Of a DNA stretch of 36,048 nucleotides, positions 16,201-24,190 are shown in pieces; within the stretch, counting starts at the first letter, position 1, and the number at the start of each line of letters is the position of its first letter. Origin of the DNA: Atopobiaceae bacterium (GTDB lineage Bacteria > Actinomycetota > Coriobacteriia > Coriobacteriales > Atopobiaceae); assembly GCA_017533825.1 (NCBI GenBank), contig JAFWIE010000061.1, forward strand, positions 1 through 36,048, read 5' to 3'. The notes beneath the pieces were generated by a model, which was not told the origin of the DNA, did no database searches, and worked only from the letters and a program-made list of their open reading frames with translations. Both the position numbers and the translations under genes were made by a program.

Positions 16201-17229
16201 CACGGCGTCTCGAAGCTCCTCAACACCGCCGAGCCGTTCGGACAGAGGTGTTGTGATTTGATCTTATCCCTACGCAAGGGCGACTCGCATGGCGCTGAGC
16301 ATGCCGCCAGATCGGCCGTCTTCCTGCTGAAGACGATCGTGGAGACCTTGGATGACTGCGGCAGCGAGCTGCCGTGTCTCCTCGAGAGGCACGTGATCGG
16401 AGAGAGAATCGAGCAAGAGATTCTTATACTTTGCGGTGTGCTCAGCCGACTTGCCGAGCTAGGCATCAAACCAAGGCATTCGGTTGCGTATGAATCGAAG
16501 CTTCGAGCACGTTGCCTCAAGAAGGCTCCGTCGATGGTGGCCGAGAGGGCAAGTCGACTTCCTGGCATGGATTCCGAAGTCGAGGGGGACGGGGAGTTGA
16601 CCCTCGCGATAGATTTGGGGTCTCCAGAAATCAGTTCTGTCGAGTCTGCTATTGCGAGAGTGGTCAGAGGCTTCTGCAAGGAGTTCGATGACACAAACCA
16701 TCTGACCGAGTTCTTCCTCTTCCCCCACTACTGTCCAAGGGTAACGATTGACCTGCTCAATGGCGGGGCATACTTCGCCTCAGTCGGGCTGACGGGCCAT
16801 CAACTGGTGAGCATCGCAAGCGACGGCGACTGCGACTGCGTATTATACGTTCCGGTTGATGCGTCTGACAGGTCCGAACGCTATAGGATGAGCCCTGAGC
16901 TTGGAGCGATTCGGTGGGCGATGGGCATAAGGCAGCTGATGCTATACGCCGCTTCCGTGAACCGCTCATTGACCTGCAAGGGCGGCGACACATCGAACCT
17001 CGATGCGGAGACCTACGCAATATGGGCTGAGGGCCTGGTAAGCTCGCTTGTCGACGTTTTTAGCAAGTTGTCTGAGTCGTGCCAGCAGATACCCTCGAAA
17101 CCCCAGTCTTTGAGCAGCGCAATCGAGTCGCTTGCGGCTTCCGTCAGGTTGGTGCCGTCGTCATCCGACGTCTCTGCCCACGTGCCCAGTATTGATGCGG
17201 TTTTGTCCGAACTCATGAGCCTCGTCTGA
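13255..17229 (+). CDS. Giant PD-(D/E)xK nuclease-STAND NTPase, Avs-like defence protein
   Basis: 1324 residues from TTG 13255, with GGGGAGG ten bases upstream; ATG 13276 is an alternative. Residues about 25-130 resemble the Cap4/DUF4297-type nuclease: AWRGYELQTLYICSRIV, then ESAEDLLIL (acidic residue) and IELVQVKAQDRPLTLSDI (QxK). Residues 307-315 are GASGQGKST, a Walker A, with YAYLDGARDD and RLLVSIREEDY as Walker B/sensor-like strands; this is a STAND-type NTPase. The remaining 900 residues are mostly helical with no motif I recognise, as expected for a sensor/solenoid domain. In known Avs proteins phage-protein binding by the C-terminus drives oligomerisation and DNA cleavage by the N-terminus. 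It lies 159 bases after the methyltransferase, same strand. Similarity to a particular Avs type cannot be settled by eye. Confidence 0.75.
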   Translation: MGEIDELMAALAEFNETLAFQGSIAGADSAWRGYELQTLYICSRIVGDASGDTTYFPESAEDLLILGGNDGQKRIELVQVKAQDRPLTLSDIAPKQRNTSYGKDDALLGHTKFFLDRGFDVDVRVVVFGELGEELAGFSSGESRSEATVLEKIRSMYGGGIARFARGHMSFEALDEAGIRDLLLRYVGSRPEVSACPQVLLHHLTTRVRDCSRLRQYLSMQGINEDIVALGTSLAGLTGLSRQYGNTVLPLSQMLTNDASVDIADEYRAGINARPEHIVANLDVKRPRWMGELDVALEGEKVVVVRGASGQGKSTLCYRYLCDRVEVGDCHVITGIDSVETARDVCSFIVALCNARHDSVQYAYLDGARDDGWAWLAEQVYARADANIRLLVSIREEDYGRSDLSPKRFRWREVALTLEKEEAREIYDAYDSPRYPSFEESWASFGESGPLMEYTYSLGTGSTLRGMLSEQVGRLIREKDDDWIYALYLASLAGAEGSVCSIPALGRTSGCRSMAGFVRAVDREHLLRRDGAGFVGPLHPYRSSIMADLLRDYCFRSMDEVAADLVECAETGCGTMLVNLHAKHGWRPSNVGRLTESVDDSWGKFSELLKFALWSDARDTYEECAGLRRDLSGYNVSSWLLFALGGGITKAFNARGSDTLLSLATDEHWHEVLESLIERAGSYRIEYASTRAVLAAVDLSRYSVPSNSRDLTSAGFCLVQFVTCGIVDNSVSAAAQRLSDAFSPVGLPLSSALDFALGVQLCGSSLSQDAYVCLERAIDKADSVLWRDTSGSSIDFLQAPQGGKDNLNDELMAAILDYRRLYPCKESYCGSQIGVDVFVPSERMPPVQKHIPVKNLPIRWLNVADLMFYAMCEYDDSLDDWATTIQIVENSISLLERVVVGLTRWLDKGFEKGLLAQPHRTLSADILKLAKREDKSWTLVDIPKSDRDPHGFKRLSSPVDRRATRVADEEPVGLGGRRTNPLHGVSKLLNTAEPFGQRCCDLILSLRKGDSHGAEHAARSAVFLLKTIVETLDDCGSELPCLLERHVIGERIEQEILILCGVLSRLAELGIKPRHSVAYESKLRARCLKKAPSMVAERASRLPGMDSEVEGDGELTLAIDLGSPEISSVESAIARVVRGFCKEFDDTNHLTEFFLFPHYCPRVTIDLLNGGAYFASVGLTGHQLVSIASDGDCDCVLYVPVDASDRSERYRMSPELGAIRWAMGIRQLMLYAASVNRSLTCKGGDTSNLDAETYAIWAEGLVSSLVDVFSKLSESCQQIPSKPQSLSSAIESLAASVRLVPSSSDVSAHVPSIDAVLSELMSLV

Positions 17230-17239
17230 GCTTCGCGTT

Positions 17240-17827
17240 TTAGCGCCTTTCCCTCTTCGGCAGGTCCATCTCGTGGGCGTGGGGCAGCTGCTCGCGTGTC
17301 TCACCCCGCCAGTCGTACGTGCTCGCGTTCACACCCTTGTCGAACCAGAGCATGTTGACGCTCTGGCTGAGCCAGTTGCCGTCGGTGTCTCGTCCCGTGA
17401 AGGTCTGCGCGATGTCTACGGCGCACGCGACGTCGGCGTCGGTCGCATCGTCCGTGGCGAACACGTCGAGACGCCTCAAGACACAAAGCCACCCCTCCTC
17501 GTCGCGGGTGCACTGAACGGCGGCGTCGACGACGGCATCCGGGTGGCGCCTCATCAGCGCAACCGCCTCGCGACCGAACCGGTGGTCGGCGCAGAGCAGG
17601 CCCTTGTCGCAGAGCGCGTCGATCACTTCGACCCCTGCCTTCTCGTACCAGAGCGAGGCCATGGTCACGCCGTCCTCCATGAGGCTCATCGTCATGTCGC
17701 ATCCGTCGCGACCGACGAGCTCCTCATCGATGGCGCGGTCAAGGTCGTCCGCCCTGAGCGTTCCGTCCGGCCCCCAGCGGAGTAGCGACACGTCGAACTC
17801 GTTGCTGTCTCTGTCTTGCAGCTGCAT
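17240..17827 (-). CDS. Unknown acidic protein
   Basis: 195 residues from ATG 17827, chosen because GGGAGGCGG lies nine bases upstream; an earlier in-frame start at 17893 is less likely. I do not recognise the family. It is acidic, with MTMSLMEDGVTMASLWYEKA, VQCTRDEEGWLCVLRRLDVF and NWLSQSVNMLWFDKG. There is no signal peptide, membrane segment or zinc motif. It ends 11 bases from the end of the giant NTPase on the opposite strand and is divergent from the gene at 18012. Confidence 0.6.
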   Translation of the reverse strand: MQLQDRDSNEFDVSLLRWGPDGTLRADDLDRAIDEELVGRDGCDMTMSLMEDGVTMASLWYEKAGVEVIDALCDKGLLCADHRFGREAVALMRRHPDAVVDAAVQCTRDEEGWLCVLRRLDVFATDDATDADVACAVDIAQTFTGRDTDGNWLSQSVNMLWFDKGVNASTYDWRGETREQLPHAHEMDLPKRERR

Positions 17828-17981
17828 TATGGTCCGCCTCCCGTAGCTTACTCTTACAATCGGTGCAGGGAACGCCATGGTCAAATGCTGCAACCTTCCC
17901 GAGCTATGGTTTCAGATCCTTGGCCTGAGCGTGCTGATTGGCCTACGCCGATTACCAAGGATAGGCGGTTTCGCTGCTTGG

Positions 17982-17987
17982 TACAAT
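17982..17987 (+). promoter_or_regulatory. Possible -10 element of the gene at 18012
   Basis: TACAAT lies about 25 bases before the start codon, a short leader. A matching -35 is not obvious. Confidence 0.35.
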
Positions 17988-18011
17988 CGTTGGGCATGCT
18001 AGGAGGAGAAC

Positions 18012-18635
18012 GTGAGCTACATCCCTGATGAACGATTTGTATTCTCGAGCTATGAACAGCGATTGAACGGAGGTAAACCTGATCCTGAGGCATGCCTAAA
18101 GACGAGAGTGCGGGAGATAGTAAACTGGGGCACCCTCCTATACACCTCCAAGCACGTAGGGACCCGCTACGAGCGCGGTACGTGGAATTACGATTTGGGG
18201 GAGGGGCTTTCCTACACGATGGAAAGTCCGGGAGGGCTTCTGTATAGGGACTTTGTCCTGACGGCCCGCGGCTTCATCGAGGTTCGTATCCCGGGGAGTA
18301 ACGTAAGCGGATGTCAATCGACTGATTTGTCGATTCAGGAGGCCGATGAAGGCTGGTGTCCAGAGACGGGAGCACTCCGAACCCTCCTCCTGTTTCCAGC
18401 CGCCCACGATGCCTACTTCTCCTTCTTGGACCCGCTGTCGCTTGACTTTTATTCGAGGGAGAGCATCGGCCTGAGGTGCGACACGACCCCCTACGATAGG
18501 GAGCAGGCAAGCGTCGTCGATTACATCACGATCGAAGCGAGAATCCATCCCGTGGGAATCAAGATGGCGGCTTTCCGAATTCGTGAGCGCGGGTGGCCAT
18601 ACAGCGCGGTCGAGGAATACGGGAACAGGTGGTAG
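18012..18635 (+). CDS. Unknown beta-rich protein
   Basis: 207 residues from GTG 18012, preceded by AGGAGGAGAAC, the strongest ribosome-binding site in the window. I do not recognise the family. The sequence alternates hydrophobic and polar residues (GLLYRDFVLTARGFIEVRIP, ASVVDYITIEARIHPVGIKM), suggesting a mostly beta fold. There is no signal peptide or membrane segment. It stands alone, divergent from the unknown gene at 17240, and follows the defence block, but nothing in it argues for a defence role. Confidence 0.6.
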   Translation: MSYIPDERFVFSSYEQRLNGGKPDPEACLKTRVREIVNWGTLLYTSKHVGTRYERGTWNYDLGEGLSYTMESPGGLLYRDFVLTARGFIEVRIPGSNVSGCQSTDLSIQEADEGWCPETGALRTLLLFPAAHDAYFSFLDPLSLDFYSRESIGLRCDTTPYDREQASVVDYITIEARIHPVGIKMAAFRIRERGWPYSAVEEYGNRW

Positions 18636-18767
18636 CATGTCGCTTGGATCAGCCCGCAGGATAAGCCCGCCTTCTCGCGATGCGCTTTTTTAGCCAGGTC
18701 GACCGTTTGATAGGAACGCTCATCCGGATGTCCCAGGCATTTCGACGAATGCGTTGTGTAGGAGCAA

Positions 18768-20275
18768 CTACCACTCTCGCCACTTCCCTTCCGTCTCCAC
18801 GACACCCTTGAAGCCTGTCTCGAAGACGAGCTTTGCCAATCTTGGCGCACTGTCTTCCCCGGACTAGTCACCATCGTCCACGTAGTCCCTCAGGGGACGC
18901 CTCGCTTGCAGGGTTTTTCGAACTATCTTTCCGTTCTGGTCGACGGTGAAGCCACGAGAGAAGAAGCCTCCCTCCATCTGCCGTACGCGCTCGTGCGTGA
19001 TTCCGAACTCAGCGGCAGTCTCGTCGAGGTTGTGTGGCTCTCCGTCTTTGAGGCCAAACCTGAACTCGATGATCTCCCATAGTCTGGGTCGATAATCCCT
19101 TATGCGCTTGCGAATCTCTTCAAGGCTCTCCTCCTCAAGGATTCTCTTCAGCGTTTCGTCCGAATACGAGGTGTCGCTCTCGCTTGCGCTCTCCAGAGGG
19201 ATGACCTCGACCTGTCTCTCGCCTCCTTCCTCGCGCCGTTCGAAGTCTCCGGCGCCAGAGACACGGCTCGCGTCGCACAATGCCCGTGCGGCAGCGTTCC
19301 GCACCGCCCAGCCCACCTCCCGCATTATCTGGTCGCAGACGGCGCGGCCGTCGCCCACTGCCGTGCTGGAAACCGACTGCCGCTCGACTGCGCGGACGAG
19401 CGCCTTGGTACCCGTCCTGATGATTCCATCGGTATCAGTTGCCCTTCCGCGCGCACCGATGCGATTGACCATCGACATGACGAGCGCGGGTCTCCCCTCG
19501 AGGAGCTCCTCCCTGGCGAGGGTGCCGTCTCGGGCCATGCGCTCGAGGCGTGGCCAATCACCATGCGGGGAGTCGTCCTCGCTACCTGAGGTATCGAACG
19601 CCCGTCGCGCTATGGTCCCCCGGGCGGCGAGCAAGAGGAGCTCCTCCTCCATGTCTGTCAACGCGTTCCTCTCGACGAGCAGCCTGACTCCGTCGCGTAC
19701 GGCTTCGGCGACCTCTGGCATTTGAGGCGATTCCTCTGACATGTGCGGTCTCCCTTCTGGTGTGCGTGATTCCCGTGCGAGCTGGTAGAGGTTGTCGAAT
19801 CGCTGGCAGATTCCCTTTGCAAGCGGTACTCCCGCGGCCGCGTAGCGGAACGCCTCGCCGTATTCGTCCAATGTGCCCGCGAGTCCCATGACGAAATCCG
19901 TCAGGCCGTCTCCGACCGCCTCGAGCGCTGGCAGGGGACGTGAGTACGATAGGCAGAGCGCAAGGTCGGGCTGCCACGGGACGACCTTGCCGTGCTCCAT
20001 GGACGTGATGTCGAACGTCGCGGACTTCTCCGCGTGGAGGTAGTTGGCCAGGGCCACGACGGTGCGGGCGCTGTCGGTGTCCGTCACCTCCTCGATTCCT
20101 AGGGGTATGGTCACGTGACAGAGCTCTTCGTCCATTGTGACGTACATCACCTCCTTCCCCTTGGTGACGAGCATGAAGTGCCCTTCGCGCAGCTCCGCGA
20201 AGGCTCGCTCCTCTCCTTGAGGTCTTGGATCTGGTCGCGGAATCCTCTGGTGAGCGTTGGCCTGCGAACGTCCAT
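18768..20275 (-). pseudogene. Sigma-70-region-4-like protein, broken by a frameshift and possibly a TAG
   Basis: The largest open part (20174 to 18864, 436 residues) ends with a sigma region 4-like HTH: RPRLWEIIEFRFGLKDGEP, NLDETAAEFGITHERVRQME. This is the -35-recognition pattern of sigma-70 proteins. The middle is helical and the N-terminal third unknown. Two defects are visible. First, ATG 20275, which has GGGAGG five bases upstream, opens MDVRRPTLTRGFRDQIQDLK and shifts frame near 20207, where AFAELREGHFMLVTKGKEV resumes. Second, after TAG 18864 the same frame continues 31 coding-like residues (APRLAKLVFETGFKGVVE) to a TAG at 18768. It may have been a sigma factor or regulator of the mobile element. 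If the frameshift is a sequencing error the gene could be functional. Confidence 0.6.
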
Positions 20276-20391
20276 CTTGCCTCCCGCATCTTGTGGCGCC
20301 TTGCGCGGTGCCCGTAAGCCGTCACTTGCCATAACAAAAGTAGAGCACGACGCCTGTGGGGCGTTTGCGCAAATGAAACCTGACCGTGAGG

Positions 20392-20430
20392 GAGGGGCAC
20401 GCCACGCTTCCGTCGCGCAGCGTGCCCCTC
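20392..20430 (-). terminator. Stem-loop downstream of the VaFE gene
   Basis: GAGGGGCACGC at 20392-20402 pairs perfectly with GCGTGCCCCTC at 20420-20430 (11-base stem, 17-base loop). It lies 45 bases past the VaFE stop and upstream of the sigma-like gene. No T-run follows, so it could be a terminator, an attenuator or an operator. Confidence 0.5.
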
Positions 20431-20474
20431 TGTCGGGTTGCGTTGAGGCGCCAGGCTGTCGCTGCTGCCCGGTT

Positions 20475-21257
20475 TCAACCTGAGGCGTTTGGCCTGCTCG
20501 CTATTCCCCCGGAATGGGTGCCGCCTGCCTCCATCGGCGTGAACTCCCTCGTCGCCTCCGTGCCGTCGAGGGAGCGGCGATCTTCTCCCATGAGCATGGC
20601 ACCCGTCTCGGCGTCGCGCACGGTGCCGTGCAGCACGTACGTGGCGCCGGGCTTGAGGCACTCGTAGGCCACCTCGTCTGCAATTTCAACGTTGCCGCCT
20701 GCCGCCGCCACGCGCGTGCCGGTGGCCGCATCAACGGCCCTTGCGGCTATCCTGGGGATGCGCACGGGGTCGCCCGAGACCTCTCGTGTCGCTATGGTCC
20801 TGCCGCCGGACCCGATGGCAACGGTCGCGCCGATCGTCCTGCCGAGGTGTCGTTTGCCGTCGAGCGTGGCCTCGACCTCGATGGTGCCGTTCTTCTGGTC
20901 GGGGGTGAACGTCTGGGTCGCCTCCACGGCCTTCCCGTCCTCGTCCTCGATGGGCTTGTGCGCCTCGATATCGGACAGCGTCACGGTCGCCCTGTAGCGG
21001 GCGTTCGGCTCGAGCCCCTCGTGTGCGATCGTGCAGACGAGGTGGACGTCTCCGTCCCCGCACGCCTCCTGCCCTCCGTCTGCCGTGGCGAGCGTCGCCG
21101 TCAGTCGCGGGGTGTCCGTGCCGCCGGGCGTGCCTGACGCTGGCGCGGCCCAGGCGACGGTGGTTGCGAGCGCAGCGAGTGTCAGGATCGCTGGCAACGC
21201 GAAGGAGAAGACGGCTCTGGCTCTGCTCTGGATGTGTGCATGGCGGTGTTTCGGCAT
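20475..21257 (-). CDS. VaFE-repeat surface protein, C-terminally truncated
   Basis: 260 residues from ATG 21257 with GGGAGGT upstream. Residues 1-40 are a signal peptide (basic start, then AVFSFALPAILTLAALATTV, AWA). Two VaFE-type repeats follow: the first around GLEPNARYRATVTLSDIE, the second VEIADEVAYECLKPGATYVL followed by GTVRDAETGAMLMGEDRRS and FTPMEAGG. Normally the repeat continues to a hydrophobic strand and the protein ends in an LPxTG-type sorting signal. Here the last 15 residues (THSGGIASRPNASG) are out of character, and there is no anchor. A frameshift or deletion near 20515 is likely. Such adhesins are common ICE cargo in Coriobacteriia. As it stands the product would be secreted rather than wall-anchored. 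Confidence 0.7.
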   Translation of the reverse strand: MPKHRHAHIQSRARAVFSFALPAILTLAALATTVAWAAPASGTPGGTDTPRLTATLATADGGQEACGDGDVHLVCTIAHEGLEPNARYRATVTLSDIEAHKPIEDEDGKAVEATQTFTPDQKNGTIEVEATLDGKRHLGRTIGATVAIGSGGRTIATREVSGDPVRIPRIAARAVDAATGTRVAAAGGNVEIADEVAYECLKPGATYVLHGTVRDAETGAMLMGEDRRSLDGTEATREFTPMEAGGTHSGGIASRPNASG

Positions 21258-22061
21258 GGGATACCTCCCGGTCCTCGTTCCCTTTCGTCGTATCGTGCCG
21301 CGCTCGGGTGGAGATTCCCGTGCGATGCGTATGTCTGCCTACATTAAAGCGCTTGCGGGGCCCGTTGTGAAGGGGAGCGTCAGTTGACCGGTTTCGGGAC
21401 TGGCCTCGGCAGGTTGGCGAGTGATCACGAGAGGTGCATGAGCAGGGTGAGCTACGTTACCCGCATATGTCACGTGAGTTGCATTGCCGACGTGGGCGGC
21501 ATGAGGATGCCGAGACGCTTGATCGACCGGAGTCACGGGCTTCGGCGAGCCAGGTATCCTCGCCGCGCGGGAAGAGGCTGCTAAGATGTGCCATCGCGTG
21601 GGGGCGCTTCGATACGCGAACGAAGTCGGTCAAGCGACGCTTGCCCTGCTGCTTAACCCGCCTGACCAGTAGCCTGTCTGGTGGTGGGCAAGCTGCTGGA
21701 CAGGTCGTGGAACTGAGCTAGCGGAAATGAACGTAGTGTTGTGCGTGAAGCGCGAACGAGGGTAGAGATTCAGTGGCGTCTCGGGCTGAGTTCGAGGCGC
21801 TACCCTCATCTGGTGATTCTGCAGCTCTTCTCAACGACGGCCACCTGTTCAAGCTGTTCCTGGCAGATTGTGCTCCAGCTAACGCTACCTCAGGACGTGA
21901 TTGCTGGCATAGTGACAAAGAACGAATCAATGACGTGCGGCATCTTCGTCCGCACTGCCGCATGGCGTCTTGGTTAGAGGTGTCGGGCGGACGCCTTCAA
22001 GTTAGCTTGAGGCCTCCGGTCCTGAGGGGGCGGCCATGTGTCCTGTCGCTGCGCCTCATTC
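21258..22061. other. Long stretch without a recognisable gene
   Basis: About 800 bases. Open frames on both strands are short and Arg/His-rich shadows. One plus-strand frame from GTG 21773 gives ASRAEFEALPSSGDSAALL and could be a remnant, but I recognise nothing. The left edge must contain the VaFE promoter. The right side leads into the tandem repeats. Confidence 0.4.
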
Positions 22062-22063
22062 GT

Positions 22064-22161
22064 GCCCATTTTCGCCCCAAAAGTTAGCCATGGCGCGATT
22101 GCGCCCCATTTTCGCCCCAAAAAAGCCAGCCATGGCGCGATTGCGCCCCATTTGCGCCCCA
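22064..22161. repeat. Imperfect tandem repeat, three units of 40-42 bases
   Basis: CCCATTTTCGCCCC starts at 22065 and 22105, and its variant CCCATTTGCGCCCC at 22147. Each of the first two is followed by A-rich bases and then AGCCATGGCGCGATTGCG. The spacing is 40 then 42 bases, and the unit contains GCCATGGC and near-palindromic GCGCGATTGCGC. It lies just after the stop of the AlbA_2 gene, in a non-coding position. Confidence 0.75.
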
Positions 22162-22228
22162 AGAGGAGGAATCTGCATTCCAAGATGAGTGCCACCGTAG
22201 TTGTGGCTGCCCGCGGGGCATCCCCTTC

Positions 22229-24070
22229 TCACGCCCTGCGGTAGACCGTGCTCCTCGACTGCCCCTCCTGTACGAGCACGCCGAGCTCGACGAGGCGCCC
22301 GATGTAGCGGTTGGCCGTGGAGGAGGACTTTCCCGTCAGCTGCATCGCGACGCGGACGTCGATGACGTCGTGCGACTTGAGGTACTGGAACAGGGGGTCG
22401 ATCTTCTCCTTCTCCCTGTCGGTTAGGCGCTCCGAGAGGATGTCGGTCATGCGGTCTATTGAGGCGAGCGTCGAGGCGTCGAGGGCCTCCGTCCTCTCCA
22501 CGAGAATGGGTGCGCCATCCTCATCGGTGATCCACTCGCCATCGGCGTCCTCAAGCAGCGTCGCGTCGCGCCTCCTGAACTCAGGGTAGGTCTCCCAGTA
22601 GCGCCCATACCTCAGCAGCCTCATGTACTGCTCGCACGCGCGCACCACAACGGTCACCCCGTTGGGCGTCACGGCGAGCTCGGGGTAGGGCGCGTCGTGG
22701 CGGTCGCACTCCATCCGGATCCTCGCGAAGCCACCGCCGTACGCCTCGATCTCTCCGGCGTTGAAGAAGGTCCTTGAGAGGCTCGGGTTGTGGGGGTAGG
22801 ACGAGTGCTTGGTCGTGTACACGTTATCAGGGTCGATGTCCTCGGGCCAGTGCCCCTGGTTGAACACGACGATTCTGTCCTCGTAGACGGATATCTGGAT
22901 GGGGTTGCCGCTCTCGTAGAGCTTGTGGTTGATCGCGTTCAGTATTATCTCGCGGAAGGCCTCGCGAGGCGCCATGAAGGTCTCGATCCGCTGCAGGCCC
23001 TCGTAGCTGGTCAGTGCCTTGAGGTACTTGGTGTACACGAGCTCGACGACCCTGTCCGCCTGCGTCATGAGCGGCCCGCGCACCTCGTCCTGGTAGATGA
23101 TGTCGTCGGCCTTGTTCTGCCCGTAGGCGCCCTCCGGTGCGTAGTAAGCCACCTTGACGCTTGCCCCGACGACGAAGCGCTCCGGGTCGGCGTGGAACAT
23201 GAGTACGGCGGCGCGCGTCAGGCTCCCGTCCCCGCCGGGCGCCTCGTCGAGGAGCTTGAGGTCCGAGACGACCTGTCCGTCGGACACCGACACATCGGCC
23301 TCAGTGTGTCGGCCCCGCTCGATCGCCTTCGCGCGGTAGGCGTCTATGGCGGCGTGGTCGAGGTCTTCCGCCGTCATGCCCGGCATGGGCATGCCATCCC
23401 AGTGCCTGCCGGCCCGCTCGAGCAGGAAGTCGCTCAGCGCCATGCCGGTCATCTCGCGGTTCGTGCCGCCCGTGCGAAGGTAGTACCTGCCATGCAGCGA
23501 GATGCCGTTGGGGTAGGGGCGCACCGTTATGCAGACGTACTCGACCGACCCGTCAGGGGCGACGTGGACGGGGTTTGCCCTCCGCCACGTATCGAGGTCT
23601 CTTGCCAGCTTGTGGCGGTAATCCTCGCTCGCCCTGAGCTGCCTGACGAGGCCCGGCGCCGCGTCGTACAGGGCGGTGACGGCGGGGGTCGCGCGGCTCA
23701 CGTCGTCTGGGGCCGCGTCGATGTCCGCGACCGCCTCGGGGGTGAGGACGCCCCTCGCGTAGAGGTTTGCGGGCTTGCGGGCGACGTCGGCGGGAACTAC
23801 CGCGTGCTTGATGTTCTCACCGCGTCCGTCCGCCGCGAAGTGGTCCACGTCGAGCATGACCCCCATGAGGGACGCCGCCTTGTTGGGTAGCTCGTCGAGC
23901 AGGAACCTCGTGTCCGCGAGCCCCACGACGTAGCCGTCGTCGTTGACGCCGACGTACAGCTTGCCGCCTCGAGAGTTCGCATAGCCGCATATCCACTCGA
24001 GGTACTCGTCCTGCCAGGACGACTTGTACTCGGTCTGCTGTGACTCGCGAGCGATTCTCCTCACTGCCAA
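22229..24070 (-). CDS. AlbA_2 (Schlafen-type) putative DNA-binding/ATPase protein
   Basis: About 613 residues from TTG 24070, chosen because GGGGGG lies six bases upstream; the open frame extends to 24154. Near the start TEYKSSWQDEYLEWICGYAN followed by SRGGKLYVGVNDDGYVVG is a clear AlbA_2 domain. The middle contains SLTRAAVLMFHADPE and FREIILNAINHKLYESGNPI, with INPIQISVYEDRIVVFN-like strands, matching the HATPase_c_4 region of RecG-like AlbA_2 proteins. The C-terminus is a winged HTH (MQLTGKSSSTANRYIGRLVE). Proteins of this build are annotated as transcription regulators or helicase-like. The gene lies 120 bases downstream of the AAA_13 gene on the same strand, so the two may be one unit. 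Confidence 0.85.
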   Translation of the reverse strand: MAVRRIARESQQTEYKSSWQDEYLEWICGYANSRGGKLYVGVNDDGYVVGLADTRFLLDELPNKAASLMGVMLDVDHFAADGRGENIKHAVVPADVARKPANLYARGVLTPEAVADIDAAPDDVSRATPAVTALYDAAPGLVRQLRASEDYRHKLARDLDTWRRANPVHVAPDGSVEYVCITVRPYPNGISLHGRYYLRTGGTNREMTGMALSDFLLERAGRHWDGMPMPGMTAEDLDHAAIDAYRAKAIERGRHTEADVSVSDGQVVSDLKLLDEAPGGDGSLTRAAVLMFHADPERFVVGASVKVAYYAPEGAYGQNKADDIIYQDEVRGPLMTQADRVVELVYTKYLKALTSYEGLQRIETFMAPREAFREIILNAINHKLYESGNPIQISVYEDRIVVFNQGHWPEDIDPDNVYTTKHSSYPHNPSLSRTFFNAGEIEAYGGGFARIRMECDRHDAPYPELAVTPNGVTVVVRACEQYMRLLRYGRYWETYPEFRRRDATLLEDADGEWITDEDGAPILVERTEALDASTLASIDRMTDILSERLTDREKEKIDPLFQYLKSHDVIDVRVAMQLTGKSSSTANRYIGRLVELGVLVQEGQSRSTVYRRA

Positions 24071-24190
24071 GCCTGTCCCCCCTTGTTGCGCCGGTTCCGC
24101 ATCCTCTCGGGATGGGACATCGGCGATCGTGACTGCCGTGTCGACGGCCTGCAACCCATGCGCGGCGCTTGGTCTTTCGCCGCGTCGGGC

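Noticed and set aside
22064..22161. CRISPR array
   Set aside because: Units are contiguous copies without variable spacers, and no cas gene is present in the window.
22790..23890. 366-residue plus-strand open frame opposite the AlbA_2 gene
   Set aside because: Antisense to a clear AlbA_2 protein; composition of a shadow frame.
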